Source of the DNA: Gammaproteobacteria bacterium
GTDB lineage: Bacteria > Pseudomonadota > Gammaproteobacteria > HK1
Direction of reading: 5' to 3'
Assembly: GCA_021773635.1 (NCBI GenBank)
Contig: JAJFJV010000019.1
Span: 355,014 to 419,013 of the forward strand
Length of the DNA stretch: 64,000 nucleotides
Part shown: in pieces, positions 7,751-15,425 of the stretch
Numbering within the stretch: the first letter of the stretch is position 1
Layout: each line of letters opens with the position of its first letter
Translations under genes and position numbers: made by a program
Notes under the pieces: generated by a model
What the model was told of the DNA's origin: nothing
Database searches by the model: none
Seen by the model: the letters and a program-made list of their open reading frames with translations, nothing else

Positions 7751-8347
7751 TTACCTCATGCCTGCCATAGCAACAGGAAACTCTTTCTCCGCAATTTTCT
7801 GCCACGAAAGAATGCTGCCACTCGGGTGAAACTCTTTGTTTTCTTCAAGATAACTAAGGAACCAAGCCAACATCCCATCCCACTCATCAATCTTTCCTGG
7901 TGGATGTAATTCCCACCCTAGCTCTTCCAATAGCCATTGCGCCTTTGCCGAGTTGTGAAGCGTTGATGTAGTAGCAAAGTTCGATTCATCATCTTTTCCA
8001 CCGCGCGAAATTGGAACAACGTGATCGACAGCAGGCCATAGCTCCCAATAAACAATATGGCTATCCGAGGACTTCCATGTAGCACTATGTGGGAAGACTT
8101 CCGGAACCAGTTCGCCTAATAGTAAAAGCGCACCTGGGAATACTAGCTTCATTCCAAAATACCGATCCATGAACCCATCTCTCCGAAATACTTGTAGAGA
8201 TTTACACTGATTCATAGAACGCTTTTCAGGAACTATCGATTTCCAAGGATACCCCTCCTTACCCAGCGTAGCCGCAGATTGAATATTGCCTTTAGTCAGC
8301 TCCTGACATATCTCGGAAATCAGCTCTGCTTTATTGCTTTGCACCAA
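7751..8347 (-). CDS. HNH endonuclease-like protein
   Basis: 198 aa. The C-terminal half carries an HNH-type motif: AVDHVVPISRGGKDD (Asp108-His109), then ESNFATTSTLHNSAKAQ with Asn123 and the HN pair at 131-132. This matches the ββα-metal nuclease fold, except that the usual zinc-binding CxxC pairs are absent. The N-terminal 60 residues are helical and unassigned. HNH proteins cut DNA in restriction, homing and phage packaging; which applies here cannot be said. Cassette-borne between two attC sites, cytoplasmic. Confidence 0.75.
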   Translation of the reverse strand: MVQSNKAELISEICQELTKGNIQSAATLGKEGYPWKSIVPEKRSMNQCKSLQVFRRDGFMDRYFGMKLVFPGALLLLGELVPEVFPHSATWKSSDSHIVYWELWPAVDHVVPISRGGKDDESNFATTSTLHNSAKAQWLLEELGWELHPPGKIDEWDGMLAWFLSYLEENKEFHPSGSILSWQKIAEKEFPVAMAGMR

Positions 8348-8357
8348 TATTCTTCCT

Positions 8358-8436
8358 GCCTAACGCTGCAATGTGGGGCTGGCAACCCAGAGCGAAGCGG
8401 CGGGTTGACAGTCACACACGATTGACTTGTTATGGC
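8358..8436 (-). other. attC site
   Basis: GCCTAACG (8358-8365) to GTTATGGC (8429-8436). Inner arms GGCTGGCAACCC and GGGTTGACAGTC pair with two mismatches. It belongs to the gene at 8447. Confidence 0.8.
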
Positions 8437-8446
8437 AATTATTCAC

Positions 8447-8881
8447 CTAACCCTCATCTGGATATGTGTAGGTAGATGCGTGAAATTTTGATTTACATTC
8501 TGGGCATTGTAGATCTGAAATACCTCGGCACTGGTTTAGTAAAATAAAAAAACCGTCTTTAGTCTCACATCTAGGACAGAATGGAGGGCCCTGTGGGGTT
8601 CCATTTCCACGATCTTCGTAACGGAATCCGTGCTTGGTCACAGTTGTTCGGCGAAACTCAAATGCTTTTTTTAGTCGATCGATTTCTTGATCTTTTTCCT
8701 GAATCTCATTTTGTGCGTCAACTAGGGAAACTTTCGCATCAGCTAGACTTTCGGTAAGGTCGGCTAGCCGGAGTTTGAAACCCGCTTCGTCAACACCTCT
8801 ATCAATTTCACGGAGATCCTTTGCGATGCCTATGGCCGTTGCAATTGACTGAACGGCAGTACTTATATCCATATTTAACAT
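8447..8881 (-). CDS. coiled-coil zinc-ribbon protein, unknown function
   Basis: 144 aa. Residues 1-40 are helical, about 40-75 form a coiled coil (LADLTESLADAKVSL and on), and the C-terminus has a zinc ribbon with FCPRC (Cys101/104) and QCPEC. The layout resembles small DNA- or RNA-binding proteins of phages and islands, but I recognise no family. Cassette with matching attC ends (GCCATAAC/GTTATGGC). Confidence 0.65.
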   Translation of the reverse strand: MLNMDISTAVQSIATAIGIAKDLREIDRGVDEAGFKLRLADLTESLADAKVSLVDAQNEIQEKDQEIDRLKKAFEFRRTTVTKHGFRYEDRGNGTPQGPPFCPRCETKDGFFILLNQCRGISDLQCPECKSKFHASTYTYPDEG

Positions 8882-8946
8882 TTACCTTTTTTATAACAGA
8901 GACTCATAAAATACAGTTTATATTTAGAGTCATCTATTATTTATGA

Positions 8947-9007
8947 GCCATAACGCCAAGAATAAGGGGCGGCCTTCAGGCCGTCCCTTTTGATTCCTTT
9001 GTTAGGC
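8947..9007 (-). other. attC site with terminator-like stem
   Basis: GCCATAACG (8947-8955) to GTTAGGC (9001-9007), 61 bp. The inner stem AAGGGGCGGCC-TTCA-GGCCGTCCCTTTT is strong and followed by T residues on the plus strand, so it could also act as a terminator. Confidence 0.85.
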
Positions 9008-9199
9008 TTTTGGACTTGAACATACTTTAATTGCCTTTAACTCCATAATGGAGTCCTGCCCTATTAGTCTTGTTGTCCCGTCTTCCCTTTCTACGCGGTA
9101 CGACTTTGGTGTTTTCTTAATGCATTTAACGGACTTTTCATATTCTATTTCATAACGGCCTGTTGAGAACGCAACATCATAAGTTTTGCCTATTTCCAT
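9002..9199 (-). CDS. short cassette protein, unknown
   Basis: 65 aa, stop just inside the attC. Starts MEIGKTYDVAFSTG; the pattern of β-strands and basic residues (KCIKKTPKSYRVERED) suggests a small SH3- or KOW-like barrel. I do not recognise a family. Its size, placement between matching attC ends (AGCCTAAC/GTTAGGCT) and clean frame support a real cassette gene. Confidence 0.55.
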   Translation of the reverse strand: MEIGKTYDVAFSTGRYEIEYEKSVKCIKKTPKSYRVEREDGTTRLIGQDSIMELKAIKVCSSPKA

Positions 9200-9252
9200 T
9201 TTGCAATCCCTGTATTCATTCTATGCTAAACACTGACCTTGATAATCCTGAA

Positions 9253-9313
9253 GCCTAACGTCTCGCCTCAGTCGCGCGGCGTTGCCGCGTCGACCTGTAG
9301 CCGCTTGTTATGC
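9253..9313 (-). other. attC site
   Basis: GCCTAACG (9253-9260) to GTTATGC (9307-9313), 61 bp, with a GC-rich inner stem. The last residues of the gene at 9268 are encoded within it. Confidence 0.85.
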
Positions 9314-9831
9314 CTTTCCTCGCTAAAGACCTCATTAATTTTTGGCTGAAGAAACCAAACCCCAATAGGTGAGAACCAAAATAGGAAAAATGGTCCGCTA
9401 TAATCGAGGAACTTTACTTTTTCGTTTCTTTGCAAGGTCACAAACTGCTTCGCAGTAAACCAAAGTCCGTAAAACATACCAAACGTTGACACAACATGAA
9501 TAGGTAGCAACCAAGCTGGCGGTGTTTGTGGCTCATTTGACAATTCCATATTTGGAAAAATGGAAACCGCCATAAGAACGGTGTAGAGAATTGTGACGCC
9601 AAATCCCAACCTATAAACAATCGGACTCTTTCTCAAATCTTCGGGAAGCCACCTATTGGCCGTTGAACCGACAGCGTATAGCCACCCAATAATAACTAAC
9701 ATCCATATCAAAGTTACGGCCCCAAACCATTTGAGACCCTCTGGACCCTGCAGAATCAACATCGGCAATAACATTGGTGTAATAACTAGCACGAACATCT
9801 GCCATGCTTTCAGTTTAAGGAACAATTTCAT
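9268..9831 (-). CDS. multi-pass membrane protein, first cassette of the minus-strand array
   Basis: 187 aa with about five TM segments (for example FVLVITPMLLPMLIL, LIWMLVIIGWLYAVG, FGVTILYTVLMAVS). No family recognised. The C-terminus NKRLQVDAATPRD is read from inside the attC, a typical cassette feature. The upstream cassette boundary is GGCATGAC (9849-9856), one base from the GGCATAAC expected from its own attC, so this is the cassette next to attI-like leader copy 2. Confidence 0.7.
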   Translation of the reverse strand: MKLFLKLKAWQMFVLVITPMLLPMLILQGPEGLKWFGAVTLIWMLVIIGWLYAVGSTANRWLPEDLRKSPIVYRLGFGVTILYTVLMAVSIFPNMELSNEPQTPPAWLLPIHVVSTFGMFYGLWFTAKQFVTLQRNEKVKFLDYSGPFFLFWFSPIGVWFLQPKINEVFSEERHNKRLQVDAATPRD

Positions 9832-9848
9832 ACATATTCTCTATTTTA

Positions 9849-10012
9849 GGCATGACAATGAATATACGGATCCGTATAAGACGCCGGAATCCGCGGTTGG
9901 TCCGCATATAACGCTGCATGGGTGTTCTGAATTCTCCAGAAAAAACTTTTAAATGAAAGAGTTAGCACGTCACGCCTAAATATTTAGGGTTTTATGCGGA
10001 TCCGCATAAGGC
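9849..10012 (-). repeat. attI-like leader, copy 2 (faces left)
   Basis: Inverted copy of 4330-4463. It carries the perfect 18-bp palindrome TTATGCGGATCCGCATAA (9992-10009), AAATGAAAGAGTTAGCAC (9951-9968) and the 16-bp palindrome TATACGGATCCGTATA (9863-9878). Relative to copy 1 it has about 21 extra bases between TATGCGGA and the second palindrome. It ends at the first cassette's core (GTCATGCC on the minus strand). No intact integrase lies beyond it. Confidence 0.6.
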
Positions 10013-10172
10013 ACCTTTTCTTTGCTCGCTTACAGCTCATCTATCCGGCGGAATATTCCAGATGGATTGCGGTTCCTGACATGGGGATAAATCATCGTAG
10101 CCTCGATCTACTGTGTCAGAGCAGTCCCCCTACCGTTCGAATATCGTGACCACCTTTGCTACCCCACTCGCG

Positions 10173-11579
10173 TTACTCCCCTTCCTCCGCGAGCACACCT
10201 GACTTTTTCTCCGTGTCATCCGCTGGAGCCTCCAGACCATACTGGCTAATCAAACGCCTCAGGCGCGGCCGGGATATGCCCAGAACCTCACAAGCCTGGC
10301 CCCGATGCCAATTGGTTGCCGCCAGTACCCGGGCGATATGCTCACACTCCACATCCGACAAACTCTGCTCGGTTGCCGGTTTCGCCCTGGCAGCATCCGT
10401 GCCCTTCCCGCCGGTCCCGGCTATTTGCTCCGGCATCAGGTCCAGGGTGATGGTATTGCCCGGGCTCAATGCCACTGCCTTCATCAGCACATTCTCCAAT
10501 TCACGCACATTGCCCGGCCAGTCATAGGCCCGAAAGGCCTCCATGACTTCTCCCATGAGCCGCGGCACCTTGCGGTGCATGGTGCGATTGATCCTGCCCA
10601 GCAGGGCGGGTACCAATTGTTCGAGATCCTCCATGCGCTCGCGCAACGGCGGTAGATGGATGTTGACCACCTGGAAACGGTAATAAAGGTCCTCGCGAAA
10701 TTTTCCCTGCCCGACCCGCTCCAGCAAATCGGCATTGGTAGCACCAATGACCCGGGCGTTGGTGCGCTTAACCTCGCTCCCGCCCAGAGGCACAAACTCT
10801 TTTTCCTGGATCACTCGCAGCAGCTTGGCCTGTACTCCCGGCGATAAATCACCAACCTCATCGAGAAAGATGCTGCCGTCCTGGGCCAGGGAAAATTTGC
10901 CGGGCTGACGACTAAGCGCACCGGTGAATGCACCTTTCTCGTGGCCGAACATGTCGGATTCCAGCAGCGTCTCCACCACGGCCGCGCAGTTCACCGCCAC
11001 GAACGGCGCCGATGGCTTGGTAGCAGCACAATGAATGGCACGGGCCACCAGCTCCTTGCCGGTTCCGGACTCGCCAGTAATCAACACCGTTGCCGGACTT
11101 TGTGCCACCAGGCCGATGGTCTTGTAGATCTCTTTCATGGCTCGGCTACTGCCCACCATGGCGTAGTCGCTGTCCCCGGCACCCCCTCCACCGGCATGCA
11201 CCATGCCCCTTTCGGAGCCATTGCCCGCCAGGATCTTGGTGACCGCGGCGTCCAGCTCATCGATATCAATGGGCTTGTGGATGTAGTCATCCGCTCCACG
11301 CTGCATGGCCTGAATCGTGCTTTCCATATCGTGGAAGGCGGTGATCATAATGACGCGGATGTCGGGAAAGTTTTGCTTGAACTCCGGCAGGCCCTCCAGC
11401 CCTGATTTACCCGGCATGCGGATATCCATCACCAGCAGATCCGGCTGCATTTGTTCGGCCGTAGCCAATCCTTCATCGACGCCCGACGCCACTGCGGTAT
11501 CGTAACCCTGGCTACGAAAGTGCAGCTGCAGGGTACGGCCACTCGCTACGTCATCATCAATCACAAGTATCTTTTTCAT
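10173..11579 (-). CDS. NtrC-family sigma54-dependent response regulator
   Basis: 468 aa. Receiver domain at 1-120 with phospho-acceptor Asp52 (LLVMDIRMPG); AAA+ domain about 140-380 with Walker A GESGTGKE (169-176) and the sigma54 contact loop GAFTGA (216-221); Fis-type helix-turn-helix near the C-terminus (GQACEVLGISRPRLRRLI). The protein should activate sigma54 promoters when phosphorylated. Its start overlaps the stop of the kinase gene by an ATGA, so the pair is translationally coupled. The likely target is the divergent redox operon starting at 14600, which has a matching promoter and a 17-bp inverted repeat. Confidence 0.93.
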   Translation of the reverse strand: MKKILVIDDDVASGRTLQLHFRSQGYDTAVASGVDEGLATAEQMQPDLLVMDIRMPGKSGLEGLPEFKQNFPDIRVIMITAFHDMESTIQAMQRGADDYIHKPIDIDELDAAVTKILAGNGSERGMVHAGGGGAGDSDYAMVGSSRAMKEIYKTIGLVAQSPATVLITGESGTGKELVARAIHCAATKPSAPFVAVNCAAVVETLLESDMFGHEKGAFTGALSRQPGKFSLAQDGSIFLDEVGDLSPGVQAKLLRVIQEKEFVPLGGSEVKRTNARVIGATNADLLERVGQGKFREDLYYRFQVVNIHLPPLRERMEDLEQLVPALLGRINRTMHRKVPRLMGEVMEAFRAYDWPGNVRELENVLMKAVALSPGNTITLDLMPEQIAGTGGKGTDAARAKPATEQSLSDVECEHIARVLAATNWHRGQACEVLGISRPRLRRLISQYGLEAPADDTEKKSGVLAEEGE

Positions 11580-14209
11580 AGCTGCTCGCCAAGCTCCGCC
11601 ACCGGCGCCGTTTCTGTATCAGATACCATCAGTTCATTTACAGGGCCGGTAGGCAGGGTGACCACGGCGCAGGTGCCCTTCATCTCCCCCGACCTCAACA
11701 CAATATCTCCACCATGCTGGTCGAGGATGCGTTTGACAATGGCGAGACCCAGTCCGGTACCCGAGGCGCGGGTAGTAAAGAACGGATCGAACAGCTGCTC
11801 CTGCAAACCTGGGTCGATGCCCCGCCCGTTATCACAGATGTCCACCTGAATTCTGGATCCCGCAGGGGCCAATTCCAGGCGCGTGTGAATACTGACCTGA
11901 GCTTGCCCCCGCGCAATCCCCTCCGTTGCCTGGGCGGCATTAATAATGAGATTCGAGAACACCTGCCGTAGCTTGGTACTGTCTCCGTGCAGCGTCGGGA
12001 GCCCGGGGCGAAAATGGGTGACCACCTCAACCCCATATTCATCAATACGCTTCTGGGCCAGGCTGATGGCCGTCTCCATGAGCTTGTCGATGGCAATCCA
12101 TTCGGGCTTGAGGGCATCGGGCCGCGAGTAGGTCAACAGATCGGCGAGGATATCCTCCATGTAGCGCACCCGTTCCAGCGCGATCTGGTGCAGCTCGTGC
12201 TCATCGCCTCCCCACTCCCCTGCCGGTTTCCTTCCCAGCATCTGTAACGTCATCTTGATAGACGATAACGGGTTGCGCAGATCATGGGCAATCATCGAAG
12301 CCGCCTGACCCATGGCCGCCAGCGCCCGTGACCGAAGCAGCTGCTGATTGCGAGCCTCCACTTCCTGCTCCAGACGCTTGCGCTCGGTGATGTCCTCCTT
12401 GACTGCCACAAAGTGGGTGATTTCACCATCCGCAGCACGCACGGCCGAGATGGATGCAGTTTCCCAGTAAAGCTCGCCGTTTTTTTTCCGGTTCTGGAAC
12501 TCGCCGCGCCACTCGCCGCCGGCGGAGATGGTTTCCCACAATTCACGGTATTCGTCCGCGCTGGTGTTCTCCGACTTGAGCATATTCGGATTTTTGCCAA
12601 TCACCTCTTCCGGCATATAACCGGTCAGGCGGGCGAACTTGGGATTGACGTACTCGATGATGCCATCCCGGCTGGTGATCATAACGGTGCTGGGGCTCTG
12701 TTCGACGGCACGTGACAATTGCCGCAACTCCCGCTCGGCACGTTCCTGATCGGTGACATCCTCGCCAATACAGGTAATCCCGGTGGCCGTGCCTTCCGAA
12801 CTCAGGGACAGTGTCCGGTTCCAGGAAATCACCAGCCGTTTGCCGCCGCGGGTGAGGATTTCATCCCGGTGCGACGCGGCATACGCCCCTCCCCGTTCCG
12901 GGCTCAGCAACTGCTCCCTGCTCGTAGCCCGTCGCTCAGGCGGTATAAAGGTCTCAAACCAGTCGTGCCCGTATACCTGCTCATGCTGCCATCCGGTCAG
13001 GCGCAGGAGAAAGTCGTTACAAAAGGCAATCTTGCCGTTCATGTCCAGGGTTACGGCGGCCAGCTGCACATTCTCCAGAGTCCTGCGAAAACGCCGCTCA
13101 TACTCACGCTCCGCAGCCAGCTGCCGGTGCCGGAGCTGGCTGCGGGCAAGAAATATGGATGCAATCGCCAGCAATGTCAGCATCGTGGCATAGAGCAGCA
13201 GGTTCCGGCGCAGGAAAACAAGCGGTGTCGACTGCAGAACAGCGGGCGACACGTGAGCGATCACCTTCCATTGATAGGGGTCACCGTTATCAGCAGCGGG
13301 CAGCCCCGCATCCGGATTGTGGGCAACCCGGGCCTCCAGCACCGGATGGATGGTAGTAAAAGTAAACAGGCCGCCAGAGTTTAGGAACTGCCCCGACTCG
13401 GTATTCAGGATCTGCTTCCAGGCCTCGGGATGACGCCGCCCAAAAGTCCGATCATTGTGAAACATGAAGCCCCATTGATCTTCTTCACGCGGGCTGCTGA
13501 GCCAAAAACCATCGGCATTAACCAGTTCCACATGATCGGCAATGTTGGCGGCAGCTCGCTTGAAATGCCGAATAAGCCGCTGCCCAAAGTAGTTGAGAAA
13601 GACCACGCCTTGCTTTTGTCCGGCGCTATCGAACACCGGCATGGCAAAGCGGATCATCGGTTTTAATGGCCGTTCCACCTGCCCCCCTTCAACATTCAGG
13701 TCCAGCGGTGAAATATAGATCTGGCCACGCCCGGTTCTTAAAGATTCAGAAAAGTAATAGCGCTTCGATTTGTCCTGTAATTCACTGTCCGACACCGCTC
13801 GCACCCGCCCGCCACTATGGTTAACGCGTACGGTCTCCATCCCCGCCTTGTCGATAAACCGGGCTTGGTCATAGAGCTGTTTGTTGCGGAGAAAAGCCTT
13901 GAACTCGGTGGCGATCGGCGCCTTGTGTTGGGCGGCCGGGATTTCAAGCAAGCCGCGCGCCTCGATGTGGCCCGCCAGGAAGCCTAAATCTGCAACCACC
14001 CCCGCAATATCCGCCCCAATCATCCGTCGCGCCAGGTCGACATTCAGCGTCTCGCTGGCCTCACGGGTAATCCGTGCAGTGCGATATTCAGCGAAATAGT
14101 GGCTCCCCATTATGACGACAAGCAATGCCGCCAGGGGAATAAAGATACGCAAAAAGCCCTTGCTGAGGCCCCAGGGGAAAAGTTCGGAGGCTATGGGATC
14201 ATGGGTCAT
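11576..14209 (-). CDS. membrane sensor histidine kinase with extracytoplasmic CACHE-like domain and two PAS domains
   Basis: About 877 aa from Met at 14209. The frame stays open to 14275, but the extra 22 residues lack character; MTHDPIASELFPWG then leads into the first TM (FIPLAALLVVIMGSHYF). A periplasmic sensor (about 40-340) with GMETVRVNHSGG and VFLNYFG looks like a double-CACHE domain, which binds small ligands. A second TM follows, then two PAS/PAC units, a HisKA dimerisation helix with MIAHDLRNPLSS (His phospho-site) and an HATPase domain (NLIINAAQA, DNGRGI, GTGLGLAIV). Partner of the coupled NtrC regulator. The signal is unknown; a redox substrate of the adjacent operon would be a sensible guess. 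Confidence 0.9.
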   Translation of the reverse strand: MTHDPIASELFPWGLSKGFLRIFIPLAALLVVIMGSHYFAEYRTARITREASETLNVDLARRMIGADIAGVVADLGFLAGHIEARGLLEIPAAQHKAPIATEFKAFLRNKQLYDQARFIDKAGMETVRVNHSGGRVRAVSDSELQDKSKRYYFSESLRTGRGQIYISPLDLNVEGGQVERPLKPMIRFAMPVFDSAGQKQGVVFLNYFGQRLIRHFKRAAANIADHVELVNADGFWLSSPREEDQWGFMFHNDRTFGRRHPEAWKQILNTESGQFLNSGGLFTFTTIHPVLEARVAHNPDAGLPAADNGDPYQWKVIAHVSPAVLQSTPLVFLRRNLLLYATMLTLLAIASIFLARSQLRHRQLAAEREYERRFRRTLENVQLAAVTLDMNGKIAFCNDFLLRLTGWQHEQVYGHDWFETFIPPERRATSREQLLSPERGGAYAASHRDEILTRGGKRLVISWNRTLSLSSEGTATGITCIGEDVTDQERAERELRQLSRAVEQSPSTVMITSRDGIIEYVNPKFARLTGYMPEEVIGKNPNMLKSENTSADEYRELWETISAGGEWRGEFQNRKKNGELYWETASISAVRAADGEITHFVAVKEDITERKRLEQEVEARNQQLLRSRALAAMGQAASMIAHDLRNPLSSIKMTLQMLGRKPAGEWGGDEHELHQIALERVRYMEDILADLLTYSRPDALKPEWIAIDKLMETAISLAQKRIDEYGVEVVTHFRPGLPTLHGDSTKLRQVFSNLIINAAQATEGIARGQAQVSIHTRLELAPAGSRIQVDICDNGRGIDPGLQEQLFDPFFTTRASGTGLGLAIVKRILDQHGGDIVLRSGEMKGTCAVVTLPTGPVNELMVSDTETAPVAELGEQL

Positions 14210-14350
14210 TATCAAGGCGCCTGAAGCACCCGAACAAGACGGTGGCGATGCAGCCACCGACCACGGGAGTTTCATCTTAGCACGCCCGAAAAAACCCGCG
14301 ATTACCTCCGAAACCAGTTGAACAAAATCGACTTTATCAACCTGGGATGA

Positions 14351-14367
14351 TTGAACGATCCGTTCAA
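14351..14367 (+). promoter_or_regulatory. perfect inverted repeat, candidate enhancer site
   Basis: TTGAACG-N3-CGTTCAA, 7-bp perfect arms. It lies about 100 bp upstream of the -24/-12 element, a normal distance for binding of an NtrC-type activator, and between the kinase gene and the operon it probably controls. Confidence 0.5.
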
Positions 14368-14454
14368 TCCAACCCCTTTCCCTGATCAGAAGATGCTTGA
14401 GCTGGAAGTTGTATCCGCCTGTTTTGTGACCGTCTTCTCAGTTTTTCGGGAGAT

Positions 14455-14470
14455 TGGCATGCTTCTTGGA
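14455..14470 (+). promoter_or_regulatory. sigma54 (-24/-12) promoter candidate
   Basis: TGGCATG-CTTC-TTGGA matches the sigma54 consensus TGGCACG-N4-TTGCW with correct spacing and two mismatches. It would place transcription start near 14480, about 120 bases before the ATG at 14600. A sigma54 activator gene is encoded next door. Confidence 0.55.
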
Positions 14471-14599
14471 AGTGACCTTGTATTTAGGGAACACGTCGCA
14501 AGCTCCGGCAAAGAACCGGGCATACACGTGAAGGGTCCCCCGGAACATACGAACTGCAAGCCCGATATAGCGGCCGACCTGATTGAGGAGATGTTGTTG

Positions 14600-15403
14600 A
14601 TGCGAGCTGGAAAATTCCGGAACACCCTGACAGCCGTGGCGGCCTTGTTGCTAGCCCTTCCCATCGTCAGTCATGGCGCCACCTACAAGGTTGTCGAGGT
14701 GGCCGACGGCGGCAGTGTTAAGGGAAAACTCAGCTTTGAGGGTGCGCTTCCGGCCGACGCCATAGAAAAGATCGGCATCACCAAGAATCCTGAAGTCTGT
14801 GACAAAGACCCAAACAATCCCGGCTACCGGGAGGTCATCTGGATAGATGTAGACAAGGGCGCGCTGCGTGGTGCCTTTGTCTATCTGGACAAGGTTAAAA
14901 AGGGTAAAAAATGGGCGCCGCCAACGGACGGAAAGGATGGGGATTTTCTCGTCAACCAGGAAGGCTGTCGCTTTCGACCCTGGGCCCAGGTAGTCAAGCC
15001 GGGCAACCTGGTAATCAGAAACAGCGACAAGGGTGTATTGCACAACATTAATACCCGCGAGCTCATCGGCGTCGAGAAAAAACGCAAACCCATCAAGCGC
15101 ACCATGTTCAACTTTGGCCAGCCGGACCCGGGTGATATCGAGCAGGAACTCAAACCCCGGCGCTCAGCGCATATCTCCGTTAACTGTGAGGCCCATAACT
15201 TCATGTTTGCCTACATGATGGCCCCCAAGCATCCCTATGCAGTGGTGGTCAAGGAAGACGGTAGCTATTCCATCGACAACATCCCGCCAGGCAAGTACAC
15301 CCTCAAAGCCTGGCACCCCAGGCTCGGAGTGAAGAAGGCCAAGATCACCGTCCCGGCCAAGGGCTCGGTGGAGAACAATTTCGTATTTTCCGCGAAGAAA
15401 TGA
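14600..15403 (+). CDS. exported cupredoxin-like protein with carboxypeptidase-regulatory-like domain
   Basis: 267 aa from ATG at 14600, chosen because GAGGAG (14585-14590) precedes it by 9 bases and the next residues form a signal peptide ending IVSHGA. The open frame extends upstream to 14351 only by reading through the promoter. The middle holds a plastocyanin-like copper site: a His in VLHNIN, then NCEAHNFM giving Cys, His and Met. The C-terminus (GSYSIDNIPPGKYTLKAW) is a carboxypeptidase-regulatory/β-sandwich module. Probably a periplasmic copper electron carrier for the enzymes encoded next. First gene of the directon. Confidence 0.75.
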   Translation: MRAGKFRNTLTAVAALLLALPIVSHGATYKVVEVADGGSVKGKLSFEGALPADAIEKIGITKNPEVCDKDPNNPGYREVIWIDVDKGALRGAFVYLDKVKKGKKWAPPTDGKDGDFLVNQEGCRFRPWAQVVKPGNLVIRNSDKGVLHNINTRELIGVEKKRKPIKRTMFNFGQPDPGDIEQELKPRRSAHISVNCEAHNFMFAYMMAPKHPYAVVVKEDGSYSIDNIPPGKYTLKAWHPRLGVKKAKITVPAKGSVENNFVFSAKK

Positions 15404-15425
15404 CAGATAGTCAGGAGGAACGGTC

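Noticed and set aside
14351..14599. N-terminal extension of the cupredoxin gene from a TTG at 14351
   Set aside because: It runs through the inverted repeat and sigma54 promoter and places 83 residues before a clear signal peptide; ATG 14600 has a good ribosome site.
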